NCBI GenBank assembly: GCA_036269075.1
Contig: DATASX010000123.1
Span: 29,945-93,944 of the forward strand
DNA: 64,000 nt
DNA from: Sporichthyaceae bacterium
GTDB lineage: Bacteria > Actinomycetota > Actinomycetes > Sporichthyales > Sporichthyaceae
Direction of reading: 5' to 3'
The notes beneath the pieces are model-generated. The model saw nothing but the letters and a program-made list of their open reading frames with translations. It did not search any database and had not been told where the DNA came from. Below are positions 25,519-33,694 of the stretch, piece by piece. The position numbers were made by a program, and so were the translations under genes. Numbering within the stretch: position 1 is the first letter of the stretch; every line of letters starts with the position of its first letter.

Positions 25519-26480
25519 CGGTCCTGCTCCGTGATCGCCAGGTAGGCGGACTCCAAGGCGCTGCCGACCGGTCCGATCGCGGAAACTGCGACGCCGTCGC
25601 GCATGAGCGCAGCCAAGAGAGCAGCGGCATCCTGGTCGCCACGCAGCACGACCTGCACGCCGGCCGGTTCGACCGTGAACGGCACGCCGTAGTGGGTCAA
25701 CGCACCCAGCAAGTGATCGGTCGCCAACGCGCGGATCCGCCACGGGGCCGGCTCGTCGGTGACCCTCAGGTCGCGCAGGGACTGTTCGGCGACCGTCCGT
25801 CCGCCGGCCACGAACACCACCCGGTCGGCCATCTCCTCGAGCTCGGCCAGGATGTGGCTGGAGATCAGGACCGCGGTGCCGGCCGCGGCCATCGCGCGCA
25901 CCAGGCCACGCAGTTCGACGCGCGACCCGGGGTCGAGGCCGGAGGCAGGCTCGTCGAGCAGCAGCACCGCGGGGGAGTGCACGATGGCCCGAGCCAGGCC
26001 CAACCGCTGCTTCTGCCCGCGGGACAGCACGTGCACCGGGCGGTCGGCGAACTCCGTCAGCCGCACCAGTTCGAGCAGTTCCGCGGCGCGGGCACGCGCC
26101 GCGGCCCGGGGCATCCGGTAGGCCGCGCCGACGAAGCGCAGAACCTCACGGGCGCTCAGGTTGTCGTAGGTGCCGAAGTTGTCGGGCATCCAGCCGAGCA
26201 GCCGGCGTACCTCCCGTGGGGAGCGCACCGGGTCGTGGCCGGCCACCAGCAACTGCCCGGCGTCCGGGCGCAGCAACGTGGCGAGCATCAGCAGGATCGT
26301 GGTCTTGCCCGACCCGTTGGCCCCGACCAGCGCGGTGACGGTGCCGGGCGGGGCCTCGAACGACACCTCGTCGACGGCGACCACCGAGGCGAACGTCCGG
26401 CGTACCGAACGCACGACCACCCCGCCGCCGGGACCGGCGGTCGGGGGCGGGGGAACGGTCAACGGTTGGGTGAAGCTGAT
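25515..26480 (-). CDS. ABC transporter ATP-binding protein (partner of the ABC-2 permease)
   Basis: Complete nucleotide-binding domain: Walker [39 protein letters not shown], signature [14 protein letters not shown], Walker [14 protein letters not shown], and [16 protein letters not shown]-terminal accessory domain of about 90 residues follows. The start is not clear. No ATG, GTG or TTG with a ribosome-binding site lies in frame near the N-terminus, but an AGGAGG sits exactly 5 nt before an in-frame ATC at 26480, which is used here (321 aa). The alternatives are a downstream TTG or GTG inside the Pro-rich N-terminus. The domain call is secure; the start is not. Confidence 0.85.
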   Translation of the reverse strand: MSFTQPLTVPPPPTAGPGGGVVVRSVRRTFASVVAVDEVSFEAPPGTVTALVGANGSGKTTILLMLATLLRPDAGQLLVAGHDPVRSPREVRRLLGWMPDNFGTYDNLSAREVLRFVGAAYRMPRAAARARAAELLELVRLTEFADRPVHVLSRGQKQRLGLARAIVHSPAVLLLDEPASGLDPGSRVELRGLVRAMAAAGTAVLISSHILAELEEMADRVVFVAGGRTVAEQSLRDLRVTDEPAPWRIRALATDHLLGALTHYGVPFTVEPAGVQVVLRGDQDAAALLAALMRDGVAVSAIGPVGSALESAYLAITEQDR

Positions 26481-26562
26481 GGCCGCCTCCTGGCGCCGTG
26501 GCGTTCGTGCAGTCCCATGGTCCGTCCCGTGGCGGACGCTGTCCGTCGAACGGCGTAGACCA

Positions 26563-27960
26563 CTAGCTGCCCAGGCGGGTCTTCTGCACCTTGCCAAGAG
26601 CGTTGCGAGGCAGTTCGGCCACGAACACGATGCGGCGTGGGCGTTTGTGCACCGACAGGGCTTGTGCGACGTGTGACTCCAGCGCCGCCGCGTCGACGCC
26701 GTGCGCGACCACGTAGGCCACGATCCGCTGCCCCAGTTCCGGGTCGGGTTCGCCGACCACGGCGGCCTCGCCGACGCCCGGGTGGGTGAGCAGCGCCGCC
26801 TCGATCTCACCGGCCCCGATCCGGTAGCCGCCGGACTTGATCAGGTCGACGCTTGCCCGGCCGAGGATCCGGTGCCACCCGTCCGGGCCGACGGTGGCGA
26901 CGTCGCCGGTCCGGAACCAGCCGTCGGCCGTCCAGCACGCCGCGGTGGCTTCGGGCCGGCCGAGGTAGCCGTCGAACATCGTCGGGGTGCGGACCTGCAG
27001 TTCGCCCGGGTTCTGGCCGTCGGCGGGCAGTTCGGTCCCGTCGTCGGCGACGACCCGGGTCGTCACGCCGGGCAGCGGCACGCCGACCTCGCCGGCCCGG
27101 CGCTCGCCGGCGGCCCGGGAGCTGACGGTGATCAGGGTCTCGGTCATCCCGTAGCGCTCGACCGGGCGCTGCCCGCAGTGGTGCATCAGCTCATCGGACA
27201 GGGCGGCCGGCAGGCCCGCGCTGCCGGAGACCAGCAGCCGGGCGCCCCGCAGCGCGGCCGCGGCCGCGGGGTCGGCGACCACCCGGGACCACACGGTGGG
27301 CACACCGAAGTAGAGACTGCCGCCGGCTGCCGCGTAGGCCGCCGGCGTGGGCCGGACGGTGTGCACGAAGCGGCTGCCCTGCCGCAGCGCGCCGAGCAGG
27401 CCGAGGACCAGGCCGTGGACGTGGAACAGCGGCAGCCCGTGGACCAACGTGTCCTCGGCGGTCCAGTCCCAGGCCGCGGCCAGCGCATCGAGGTCGGCGG
27501 CGAGCGCCTCCGGTGAGAGCACCACGCCCTTGGGCGGCCCCGTCGTGCCGCTGGTGTACATGACCAGCCGGGCGGCGCCACCCGTCGGCAACGTCGCTGC
27601 GGTCGATCCGCCCACGGTGGGGAGGTCGACGCAGCGCAGCGACCCGGCCCAGTCCGGGCGCCCGAGGATGACCTCGGCGGCGCTGTCGGCCAGCACGTGA
27701 TCGCGCTCCAGCGGCCCGGCGTCGGGCGCGATCGGCACCACCCGCACCCCGGCGGCAAGTCCGCCGAGGACACCGATGACCGTCGCCAGTTCCGGCCGGG
27801 CCTCGATCGCCACGGTGCTCGCCCCGGCGATCCGGTCGGCGCAGACCGCAGCCGCGGCCAGCAGCGCCTCCCGGGACACGGCATCGGACCCGACCCGGAC
27901 GGCGGCGGGGTCGTCGGGGCCGGCCAGCAGGCCGGGGAGCAGTAGTTCGAGCGCGTTCAT
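26563..27960 (-). CDS. Acyl-CoA synthetase (MatB-like ANL superfamily)
   Basis: A 465-aa adenylate-forming enzyme, short for the family. AMP-binding motif VMYTSGTTGPPKGVVLS, the PLFHVHGLVLGLLGAL segment common in malonyl-CoA synthetases, ERYGMTETLI, DGWFRTGDVATVGPDGWHRILGR, KSGGYRIGAGEIEAAL, and the catalytic lysine in LPRNALGKVQK are all present. The layout is closest to actinobacterial MatB-type ligases acting on small or dicarboxylic acids; the substrate is inferred, not shown. ATG 27960. It is divergent from the YciI-like gene. Confidence 0.8.
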   Translation of the reverse strand: MNALELLLPGLLAGPDDPAAVRVGSDAVSREALLAAAAVCADRIAGASTVAIEARPELATVIGVLGGLAAGVRVVPIAPDAGPLERDHVLADSAAEVILGRPDWAGSLRCVDLPTVGGSTAATLPTGGAARLVMYTSGTTGPPKGVVLSPEALAADLDALAAAWDWTAEDTLVHGLPLFHVHGLVLGLLGALRQGSRFVHTVRPTPAAYAAAGGSLYFGVPTVWSRVVADPAAAAALRGARLLVSGSAGLPAALSDELMHHCGQRPVERYGMTETLITVSSRAAGERRAGEVGVPLPGVTTRVVADDGTELPADGQNPGELQVRTPTMFDGYLGRPEATAACWTADGWFRTGDVATVGPDGWHRILGRASVDLIKSGGYRIGAGEIEAALLTHPGVGEAAVVGEPDPELGQRIVAYVVAHGVDAAALESHVAQALSVHKRPRRIVFVAELPRNALGKVQKTRLGS

Positions 27961-27976
27961 GGGGCGATGGGCACAG

Positions 27977-27982
27977 TATCCT
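27977..27982 (+). promoter_or_regulatory. Candidate -10 element TATCCT for the YciI-like gene
   Basis: TATCCT fits TANNNT and lies 34 nt upstream of the ATG at 28017, giving a leader of about 28 nt that contains GAAGGGA as ribosome-binding site. Confidence 0.4.
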
Positions 27983-28016
27983 GGCGCCGCCACGGGCCGC
28001 ACGGCGAAGGGAAGTC

Positions 28017-28316
28017 ATGACGCACCTGCTGCTCGAGTACCGCCTGTCCGAGGACTACCTCCAGCGCCGCCCCGAGTTCCGCGCCGAGCACCTGGCCCTG
28101 CTCGAGGACTGCGCACAGCGCGGCGAACTGCTCCTGGCCGGTGCCGTGCCCGACCCGTTCGACAAGGCGCTGTTCGTGTGGCGGGAGGACGCCGCCGACG
28201 CCGTTCCCGAGTTCGTGGCGGCCGACCCCTACATCCGCCACGGGCTGGTCGAGTCGTGGCAGGTCCGTACCTGGAACACCGTCGTCGGCGCCGCGATGGC
28301 GCTGACCGCCGACTGA
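28017..28316 (+). CDS. YciI family protein
   Basis: 99 aa with the ferredoxin-like YciI fold: LLLEYRLSEDYLQRRPEFRAEHLALLEDCAQRG, LLAGAVPDPFDKALFVWRED and the conserved DPYIRHGLVESWQVRTWN end with the His-Asp type pocket. Family members are small enzymes or binding proteins of mostly unknown function. ATG 28017 has GAAGGGA 5 nt upstream. 2 nt separate it from the methyltransferase that follows, so the two are co-transcribed. Confidence 0.85.
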   Translation: MTHLLLEYRLSEDYLQRRPEFRAEHLALLEDCAQRGELLLAGAVPDPFDKALFVWREDAADAVPEFVAADPYIRHGLVESWQVRTWNTVVGAAMALTAD

Positions 28317-28318
28317 CC

Positions 28319-28918
28319 GTGGCGCAGTCCTCCTCCGGGCCGGGCGCCGACTACGCCGCCCGACTGGCTCGGATCGCTGCGACCGGGGTGGACATGCACG
28401 GGGAGGCGCGGTTCTGCGACGCGCTGCTCGAGCCGGGATCCCGGGTGCTGGACGCCGGCTGCGGCACGGGCCGGGTCGCGGGCCGGTTGGCCGAGCTGGG
28501 GCACGACTGCGTCGGGGTCGACGTCGACGCGAGCATGCTCGAGGTGGCGCGGGGAGTTCCGGGGGTGCGCTGGGTGCTCGCCGACCTGGCCGGCCTGGAC
28601 CTGCCGGCGCTCGGCATCGGTGAGCCGTTCGACCTGGCGGTCGCGGCGGGAAATGTGGTGCCGTTGGTGGACCGGGCCGGCACACCGCGGATGATCGCCT
28701 GCTTGGCGGCCCACCTGCGCCCCGGCGGCCTGCTCGTCACCGGGTTCGGGTTGGACACCGCACACCTGCCGCCGGCGGCCGTCCCGGTGGACCTGTCCGA
28801 CTACGACGCCTGGTGCGCGGCGGCCGGACTGGAACTGACGCACCGTCACAGCACCTGGGACGCCGCGCCGTTCCGTCCGGACGGCGGCTACGCCGTCTCG
28901 GTCCTCCAACGGATCTGA
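28319..28918 (+). CDS. Class I SAM-dependent methyltransferase
   Basis: A 199-aa protein with Rossmann motif I VLDAGCGTGRVAGRLAELG, motif II CVGVDVDASMLEVAR, and LAAHLRPGGLLVTGFG. The start is GTG 28319, 2 nt after the YciI-like stop. The acceptor is unknown; the short C-terminal region (DYDAWCAAAGLELTHRHSTWDAAPF) resembles small class I methyltransferases of actinobacteria. Its TGA stop lies inside a perfect copy of the dispersed palindrome (28915-28929), and the next gene converges from 28926. Confidence 0.8.
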   Translation: MAQSSSGPGADYAARLARIAATGVDMHGEARFCDALLEPGSRVLDAGCGTGRVAGRLAELGHDCVGVDVDASMLEVARGVPGVRWVLADLAGLDLPALGIGEPFDLAVAAGNVVPLVDRAGTPRMIACLAAHLRPGGLLVTGFGLDTAHLPPAAVPVDLSDYDAWCAAAGLELTHRHSTWDAAPFRPDGGYAVSVLQRI

Positions 28919-28929
28919 CGACCCGTCAG
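28915..28929. repeat. Interrupted palindrome CTGACG-ACC-CGTCAG at two converging stops
   Basis: Perfect arms around ACC. The sequence contains the TGA of the + strand methyltransferase and its 3' end reaches the stop (28926) of the opposing methyltransferase. Identical to 16057-16071. Confidence 0.6.
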
Positions 28930-29729
28930 GGGTGGATTACCACCTCGAGGTAATCCTGCGGCAGCACCATGGTGGCGTCGCCGGAGATGTTGTTCCGCTC
29001 CCCGAACGCCCGCAGCTCGGCCGCCAACGCGGCCGCGCCGTCCGGGCCGACCGCCTCGAACGCCTCGAACGCCTTGACGGTGGGCCCGAACCAGCGCCGG
29101 AAGAACTCCAGCCAGAACTCCACCGAGGGCATGACCACCCGGACGGTACGGCGGGTGATCGACAGTCGCGCGCCGGGGAAGAGCTCGCGCAGGTGCTCCT
29201 CGGTGCCCCACGTCGTCGGCGGGGTCAGGCCGGGCGGTGGCGGCACATGCTTGCTGACCGTGCGGAACATCTCGCCGACGGTGCCCTCGGGAACCCAGTT
29301 CGCCAGCCCGATACAGCCACCGGGACGCAGCACCCGGCGCAGTTCGGTCGCGGCCTCGGCATGGTCCGGCGCGAACATCACCCCGAAGGTCGACAGCACG
29401 ACGTCGTAGGAGGCGTCCGGCAACGGCAGCGCCTCGGCGTCGCCCTCCCGGAAGTCGATCCTCAGCCCCTCCACCGCGGCCCGCTCCCGGCCGCGGTCGA
29501 GCAGCGCCGGGACGAAGTCGACGCCGGTCACGTTGGTGAACCGCCGCGCCGCCGCGATCGCGGTGTTGCCGCTGCCGGTCGCGACGTCGAGCACGTCCTG
29601 CCCGGCGCGCAGGTCGAGCGCCTCGCACAACTGCTCGCCGACAATCGTGAACATCGTGGCGACCACGGCGTAGTGGCCGCCCGCCCAGGTGGCCTGCATC
29701 CGGGACCTGATCTGAGCCTGATCCGTCAT
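28926..29729 (-). CDS. Class I SAM-dependent methyltransferase (UbiE/Methyltransf_11 type)
   Basis: A 267-aa enzyme. SAM motif I DVLDVATGSGNTAIAAARR, motif II VTGVDFVPALLDRGRERA, FREGDAEALPLPDASYDVVLSTFGVMFAPD, and LRRVLRPGGCIGLANWVPEG are clear. The C-terminal half resembles ubiquinone/menaquinone or small-molecule methyltransferases; the substrate is unknown. ATG 29729 is supported by a TAAGTT -10 at leaderless spacing. It is divergent from the SGNH hydrolase and converges with the preceding methyltransferase. Confidence 0.85.
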   Translation of the reverse strand: MTDQAQIRSRMQATWAGGHYAVVATMFTIVGEQLCEALDLRAGQDVLDVATGSGNTAIAAARRFTNVTGVDFVPALLDRGRERAAVEGLRIDFREGDAEALPLPDASYDVVLSTFGVMFAPDHAEAATELRRVLRPGGCIGLANWVPEGTVGEMFRTVSKHVPPPPGLTPPTTWGTEEHLRELFPGARLSITRRTVRVVMPSVEFWLEFFRRWFGPTVKAFEAFEAVGPDGAAALAAELRAFGERNNISGDATMVLPQDYLEVVIHP

Positions 29730-29736
29730 ACGCCGA

Positions 29737-29742
29737 AACTTA
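29737..29742 (-). promoter_or_regulatory. Candidate -10 element TAAGTT for the leaderless methyltransferase
   Basis: On the minus strand TAAGTT is followed by 7 nt (TCGGCGT) and the ATG at 29729. It fits TANNNT at leaderless spacing, back to back with the promoter of the SGNH gene. Confidence 0.5.
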
Positions 29743-29773
29743 TGACCCGGCTCCGCGGGTCCGGATCGCCGGT

Positions 29774-29779
29774 TACTGT
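29774..29779 (+). promoter_or_regulatory. Candidate -10 element TACTGT for the leaderless SGNH hydrolase
   Basis: TACTGT fits TANNNT and ends 6 nt before the ATG at 29786. No Shine-Dalgarno sequence is present. Confidence 0.5.
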
Positions 29780-29785
29780 CGAGAC

Positions 29786-30649
29786 ATGTTCGGGCGGATC
29801 GCGACGGCCGCCGTGGTGTGCGCGAGCGCGGTCCTCGGCCCGGGTGCAGTCGAGCCCGCCGTCGCGGACGGCGGGGCGCGCTACGTCTCACTCGGCGACT
29901 CCTACACCGCCGCGCCACTGGTCCCGCCCCGTGCGTCGGGCCCCGCGGAGTGCGCCCGGTCCGGCGGCAACTACCCGCACCTGTTGGCCGCGCAACGCGG
30001 CCTCCGGCTGACCGACGTGTCCTGCGCCGGCGCCACGACCGCGGACCTGACCGCTTCCGGCGGCGCGGACATCCCGGCCCAGGTCGCGGCGCTGAGCTCG
30101 GCCACGCGTCTGGTGACCGTGGGCATCGGCGGCAACGACCACGGCCTGTTCGGGTCGGTCGTCGCCGGGTGCGCGAGCCGGGCGCCGCTGGTGCTCCTCG
30201 GGTCGCCGGCGCCCTGCCGCGACGCGTACGCGGCCCGGTTCGCCGCCGACATCAAGGCGGACGCCGCGATCGTGCAGGCCGCGCTGGCTGACATTCACCA
30301 CCTCGCGCCGCACGCGAAGGTCCTGGTCGTCGGCTACCCGTCGCTACTGCCGCGCGACACGGTCGGCCGGGCCGGCTGTCTGCTCGGCCTGGTCCCGTTC
30401 ACCCCGGGCGACATGGACTTCCTCGACGGCGTCGAGCGCTCGTTGAACGGGATGCTCGCGGCCGCGGCGAAGGCGACCCGCTCGGTGTACGTCGACACGT
30501 ACACCCCGAGCCTCGGCCACGACATGTGCCGGCTGCCGGGGACCCGCTGGATCGAGCCGCTGCTGCCGTTGGCGCAGGCCGCGCCGGTGCACCCGAACGC
30601 GGCCGGCGAAGCGGCGACTGCCGCCGCGGTGGGCCGAGCCTTACGCTGA
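29786..30649 (+). CDS. Secreted SGNH/GDSL-family lipase or esterase
   Basis: A 287-aa exported hydrolase. Signal peptide (FGRIATAAVVCASAVLGPGAVEPAVA), then block I YVSLGDSYTAAPLVP with the nucleophile Ser, block III VGIGGNDHGLF and block V PVHPNAAGEAATA with catalytic His. Six cysteines fit the three disulfides of Streptomyces-type secreted GDSL lipases. It likely acts on lipid or acyl ester substrates outside the cell. Spaced 4 nt from the response regulator gene, so it may share its transcript. Confidence 0.9.
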   Translation: MFGRIATAAVVCASAVLGPGAVEPAVADGGARYVSLGDSYTAAPLVPPRASGPAECARSGGNYPHLLAAQRGLRLTDVSCAGATTADLTASGGADIPAQVAALSSATRLVTVGIGGNDHGLFGSVVAGCASRAPLVLLGSPAPCRDAYAARFAADIKADAAIVQAALADIHHLAPHAKVLVVGYPSLLPRDTVGRAGCLLGLVPFTPGDMDFLDGVERSLNGMLAAAAKATRSVYVDTYTPSLGHDMCRLPGTRWIEPLLPLAQAAPVHPNAAGEAATAAAVGRALR

Positions 30650-30653
30650 GCCG

Positions 30654-31361
30654 GTGGCGGCAGGCATCCCATCCCGGCTGGCCCAGCACCGCGTGCTGGT
30701 GGTGGACGACGACGAGCAGATCCGCACGCTGGTGTCCTGGCAGCTGGAGGCCGAGGGCTTCACGGTTCGCGGGGCCGCGGACGGCGCCACCGCGCTGAAC
30801 GCCGTCGAGGCCGACCCGCCGGACCTCGTCGTGCTCGACCTGTCGCTGCCCCGCGTCGACGGCCTCGACGTACTGGCCCGCCTGCGGCGCACCAGCGCGA
30901 TCCCGGTCATCGTGGTCACCGGCCGGGGCGGCGAGACCGACCGCATCGTTGGCCTCGATCTCGGCGCCGACGACTACCTGGTCAAGCCGTTCTCGCCGGG
31001 GGAGTTGGCCGCCCGCGTCCGCAGCGTGCTGCGGCGGGCGTTGCCCGAGTCGACCAACGAGCGGCTCACGTTCGGCACGCTGGAGATCGACGAGACCACC
31101 CGCGACGTCCGGGTGCGCGGTGCCGCGGTCGAGCTGACCGCCAAGGAGTTCGACCTGCTGGTGTTCCTGGCCCGCTCGCCCCGTCGGGTCTTCACCCGCG
31201 CACAGTTGCTGGAACGGGTGTGGGGTTCGGCGACCCAGTGGCAGGACGACGCCACCGTCACCCAGCACGTGCACCGACTGCGGCACAAGTTGGAGGCCGA
31301 CCCGGGCCGGCCGACCTGGCTGCGGACCGTCCGCGGCGTCGGATACCGCTTCGAGCCGTGA
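30654..31361 (+). CDS. OmpR/PhoB-family response regulator
   Basis: A 235-aa two-domain regulator: receiver domain (VLVVDDDEQIRTLVSWQL; phospho-acceptor Asp62 in LVVLDLSLPRVDG; Thr in VIVVTGRGG; Lys in YLVKPFS) followed by a winged-helix DNA-binding domain (LTAKEFDLLVFLARSPRRVFTRAQLLERVWG and TVTQHVHRLRHKLEADPGRPTWLRTVRGVGYRF). GTG 30654. The hybrid kinase downstream is the obvious partner, but a junction repeat separates them. No target operator is identifiable. Confidence 0.92.
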   Translation: MAAGIPSRLAQHRVLVVDDDEQIRTLVSWQLEAEGFTVRGAADGATALNAVEADPPDLVVLDLSLPRVDGLDVLARLRRTSAIPVIVVTGRGGETDRIVGLDLGADDYLVKPFSPGELAARVRSVLRRALPESTNERLTFGTLEIDETTRDVRVRGAAVELTAKEFDLLVFLARSPRRVFTRAQLLERVWGSATQWQDDATVTQHVHRLRHKLEADPGRPTWLRTVRGVGYRFEP

Positions 31362-31377
31362 GAGCGCGGGCAGTTCC

Positions 31378-31413
31378 ATGAGTGAGCGCAGCGAGCGAGT
31401 CAATGTCACGGTG
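31378..31413 (+). repeat. Junction repeat, copy 3
   Basis: ATGAGTGAGCGCAGCGAG followed by CGAGTCAATGTCACGGTGC matches copy 1 (13073) at about 31 of 36 positions, including the AATGTCAC(A/G)GTGC extension. It sits between the response regulator and the kinase. Confidence 0.7.
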
Positions 31414-31454
31414 CACGCCACCTCAGACTCGCGCCGGCAATTCATGGTGCGGCG

Positions 31455-33626
31455 ATGAGCGCCGAGGTCGAGATGCCGGTCGGCGGGCCGGACATCCTGG
31501 CCTGGGCCCGTCCGCCCGACGAACTCGACCCGGCCCGCACCGGGGTGGACCACGGGCAGAGCCTGGCGCTGCTCTCGCAGCAGACCGACATCCTCCAGAT
31601 GCTCGCGGCCGGCGCCGACCTGCCCGACGTGCTGACCGCCGTCACGCTCGCGCTGGAGAGCCACATGCCCGGCACCCGGTGCTCGGTGTTGCTCTACGAC
31701 CCGCGCGCGCACCGGATGCGGCACGGCGCGGCTCCGAGCCTGCCGGCCGCCTACAACACCGCGATCGACGGGCTGGCCGTCGGGCCGCGGGCCGGATCCT
31801 GCGGCACCGCCGCGCATCTGGGCCGCCAGGTCGTCGTCTTCGACATCCCCACCGACCCGCGCTGGGCCGAGTACCGCGACCTGGCCGCCGAGCACAACCT
31901 GCGCGCCTGCTGGTCCAGCCCGATCCTCGGCAGCGACGGCGAGGTGCTCGGCACGTTCGCGGTCTACCACGAGAATCCGCACACCCCGACCCGACGGGAG
32001 TCCCGGCTGGTCGACCGGTACCGCGACCTGGCCGCCGTGGCGATCTCGCACAACCGAGTGTGGGGCGCGCTGGCCGCCAGCGAGGAGCAGTTCCGGCGGA
32101 TCTTCGCCGACAGCGCCGTCGGCATGGCGCTGCTGGACCTGCACGGCCGGTTCACCCGGGTCAACCGGGCCTTCTGCGGCCTGCTCGCCCGCCCCGAGAC
32201 CGACCTGGTCGGCCGGCACTTCGCCGAGATCACCCACCCCGACGACATCGCCCGCAGCGTCACCTCCTGGGCTGCGATGGCCGCCGGTGAGGTGGCCAGC
32301 GGCCACCAGGAGAAGCGCTACCTGCGCTGCGACGGCCGCGCGGTCTGGGTCGAGATGGTCGCCTCGGTGGTCCGCGGCCGCGACGGGATCCCTTTGCACA
32401 TCAGCACCAACGTCGTGGATCTGACGGCCCGTAAGGTCGCGGAGGCCGAGCGCCAGGCCCGGCACGCGGCCGAGGTCGCGCGGGGCTCGGCGGAGACCGC
32501 GAGCCGCGCGAAGTCAGAGTTCCTGTCGACGATGAGCCACGAGTTGCGCACCCCGCTGTCGGCGATCGTCGGGTTCACCGAACTGCTCGACACCCTGGAC
32601 CTGTCCGGGGAACGGCGCACCACCGCGCTGGGCCACATCGGCCGCGCGGCCCGGCACATCATCGCGATCCTCGACGACGTGCTGGACCTGGCGAAGATCG
32701 AGGCCGGGGTGGTGTCCATCGATCGCTGCCCGGTGCGGGTGGCGCCGGTCGTGCACGCGACGTGCGAGTTGCTGGAACCGTTGGCCGACCGGCGCGGACT
32801 GAGCGTCGACCTGTCCGGAGCCGACCAGACCGTCGCGGTGCTGGCCGACCCCCGTCGGCTGGAACAGGCGTTGCTGAACGTGGTGTCCAACGCGATCAAG
32901 TACAACCGGCCGGCCGGTGAACTGCACATCTCGTGCGGGCCCGCGCCGGCAGCGCCGAACCGGGCGCGGATCACCGTGCGCGACACCGGCCTCGGCATCG
33001 CTCCGGAACTGCAGCACCGACTGTTCACCCCGTTCGACCGGCTCGACGCGGAACTGCACGGCGAACCCGGCGCCGGCCTCGGGCTGGTGGTGACCGAACG
33101 CCTGGTCGCCGCGATGGGCGGGCAACTGGCGCTGCACTCCGAGCCGGGCGTGGGCACCGTGGTCGAGATCGACCTGGACGCCTGGAACGGCCCGTTGGAC
33201 GCGACTGTCGCGGTAAAGCCTGCTCCGAGCGGCCGCAGGCGTGTGCTTGCCACTGGTTCGGTGCTCTACGTGGAGGACGACCCGGCGCACCGCGAACTGG
33301 TCGCCGAGGTGCTGCGGGCGCGACCCGGGATCCGGCTGTGCACCTGCGGCGGCGGTGGCGAGGCGTTGGACGCGTTACGCGCCGACCCGCCCGACCTGCT
33401 GCTGCTCGACCTGGACCTGCCGGACCTGCCCGGCGAGGCCGTGCTGGCCGCGGTGGCCGCCGACCCGAAGTTGTCCGGCGTGCCGGTGTGCGTGCTGTCC
33501 GGGCGGCTGCCGGACACCCGGGGCGTGCCCGAACCGGCCGCGCGGCTGACCAAACCGTTGGTCCCCGGCGATCTGCTGGGGGTGCTCGACGAACTGCTGG
33601 CGCCGGGCGACCGCACGGCCCGCTGA
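31455..33626 (+). CDS. Hybrid sensor histidine kinase: GAF-PAS-HisKA-HATPase-receiver
   Basis: A 723-aa soluble kinase without membrane spans. Domains in order: GAF (about 40-205; SVLLYDPRAHRMRHGAAPSLPAAYN, GSCGTAAHLGR), PAS (about 210-340; FRRIFADSAVGMALLDLHGRFTRVN, HPDDIARSV), HisKA with His362 in STMSHELRTPLSAIVGFTELL, HATPase (LNVVSNAIKYN, DTGLGIAPELQHRLF, GAGLGLVVTERLV), and a C-terminal receiver (VLYVEDDPAHRELV, Asp652 in LLLDLDLPD, LTKPL). It therefore forms an internal phosphorelay, probably passing to the upstream OmpR-type regulator. The ligand is unknown; the GAF N-terminus resembles those answering light, redox or small molecules. Confidence 0.92.
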   Translation: MSAEVEMPVGGPDILAWARPPDELDPARTGVDHGQSLALLSQQTDILQMLAAGADLPDVLTAVTLALESHMPGTRCSVLLYDPRAHRMRHGAAPSLPAAYNTAIDGLAVGPRAGSCGTAAHLGRQVVVFDIPTDPRWAEYRDLAAEHNLRACWSSPILGSDGEVLGTFAVYHENPHTPTRRESRLVDRYRDLAAVAISHNRVWGALAASEEQFRRIFADSAVGMALLDLHGRFTRVNRAFCGLLARPETDLVGRHFAEITHPDDIARSVTSWAAMAAGEVASGHQEKRYLRCDGRAVWVEMVASVVRGRDGIPLHISTNVVDLTARKVAEAERQARHAAEVARGSAETASRAKSEFLSTMSHELRTPLSAIVGFTELLDTLDLSGERRTTALGHIGRAARHIIAILDDVLDLAKIEAGVVSIDRCPVRVAPVVHATCELLEPLADRRGLSVDLSGADQTVAVLADPRRLEQALLNVVSNAIKYNRPAGELHISCGPAPAAPNRARITVRDTGLGIAPELQHRLFTPFDRLDAELHGEPGAGLGLVVTERLVAAMGGQLALHSEPGVGTVVEIDLDAWNGPLDATVAVKPAPSGRRRVLATGSVLYVEDDPAHRELVAEVLRARPGIRLCTCGGGGEALDALRADPPDLLLLDLDLPDLPGEAVLAAVAADPKLSGVPVCVLSGRLPDTRGVPEPAARLTKPLVPGDLLGVLDELLAPGDRTAR

Positions 33627-33627
33627 C

Positions 33628-33667
33628 GTCCGACGGGTCGCCGCTGGCTTGCAACGACCCGACGGAC
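33628..33667. terminator. Bidirectional terminator hairpin between convergent genes
   Basis: GTCCGACGGGTCG (33628-33640) and CGACCCGACGGAC (33655-33667) form a 13-bp stem with one mismatch and a 14-nt loop, directly after the kinase stop and before the stop of the opposing secreted-protein gene. Confidence 0.65.
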
Positions 33668-33694
33668 CAGTTCAGCGGAAGCTGACGCGTGCGG

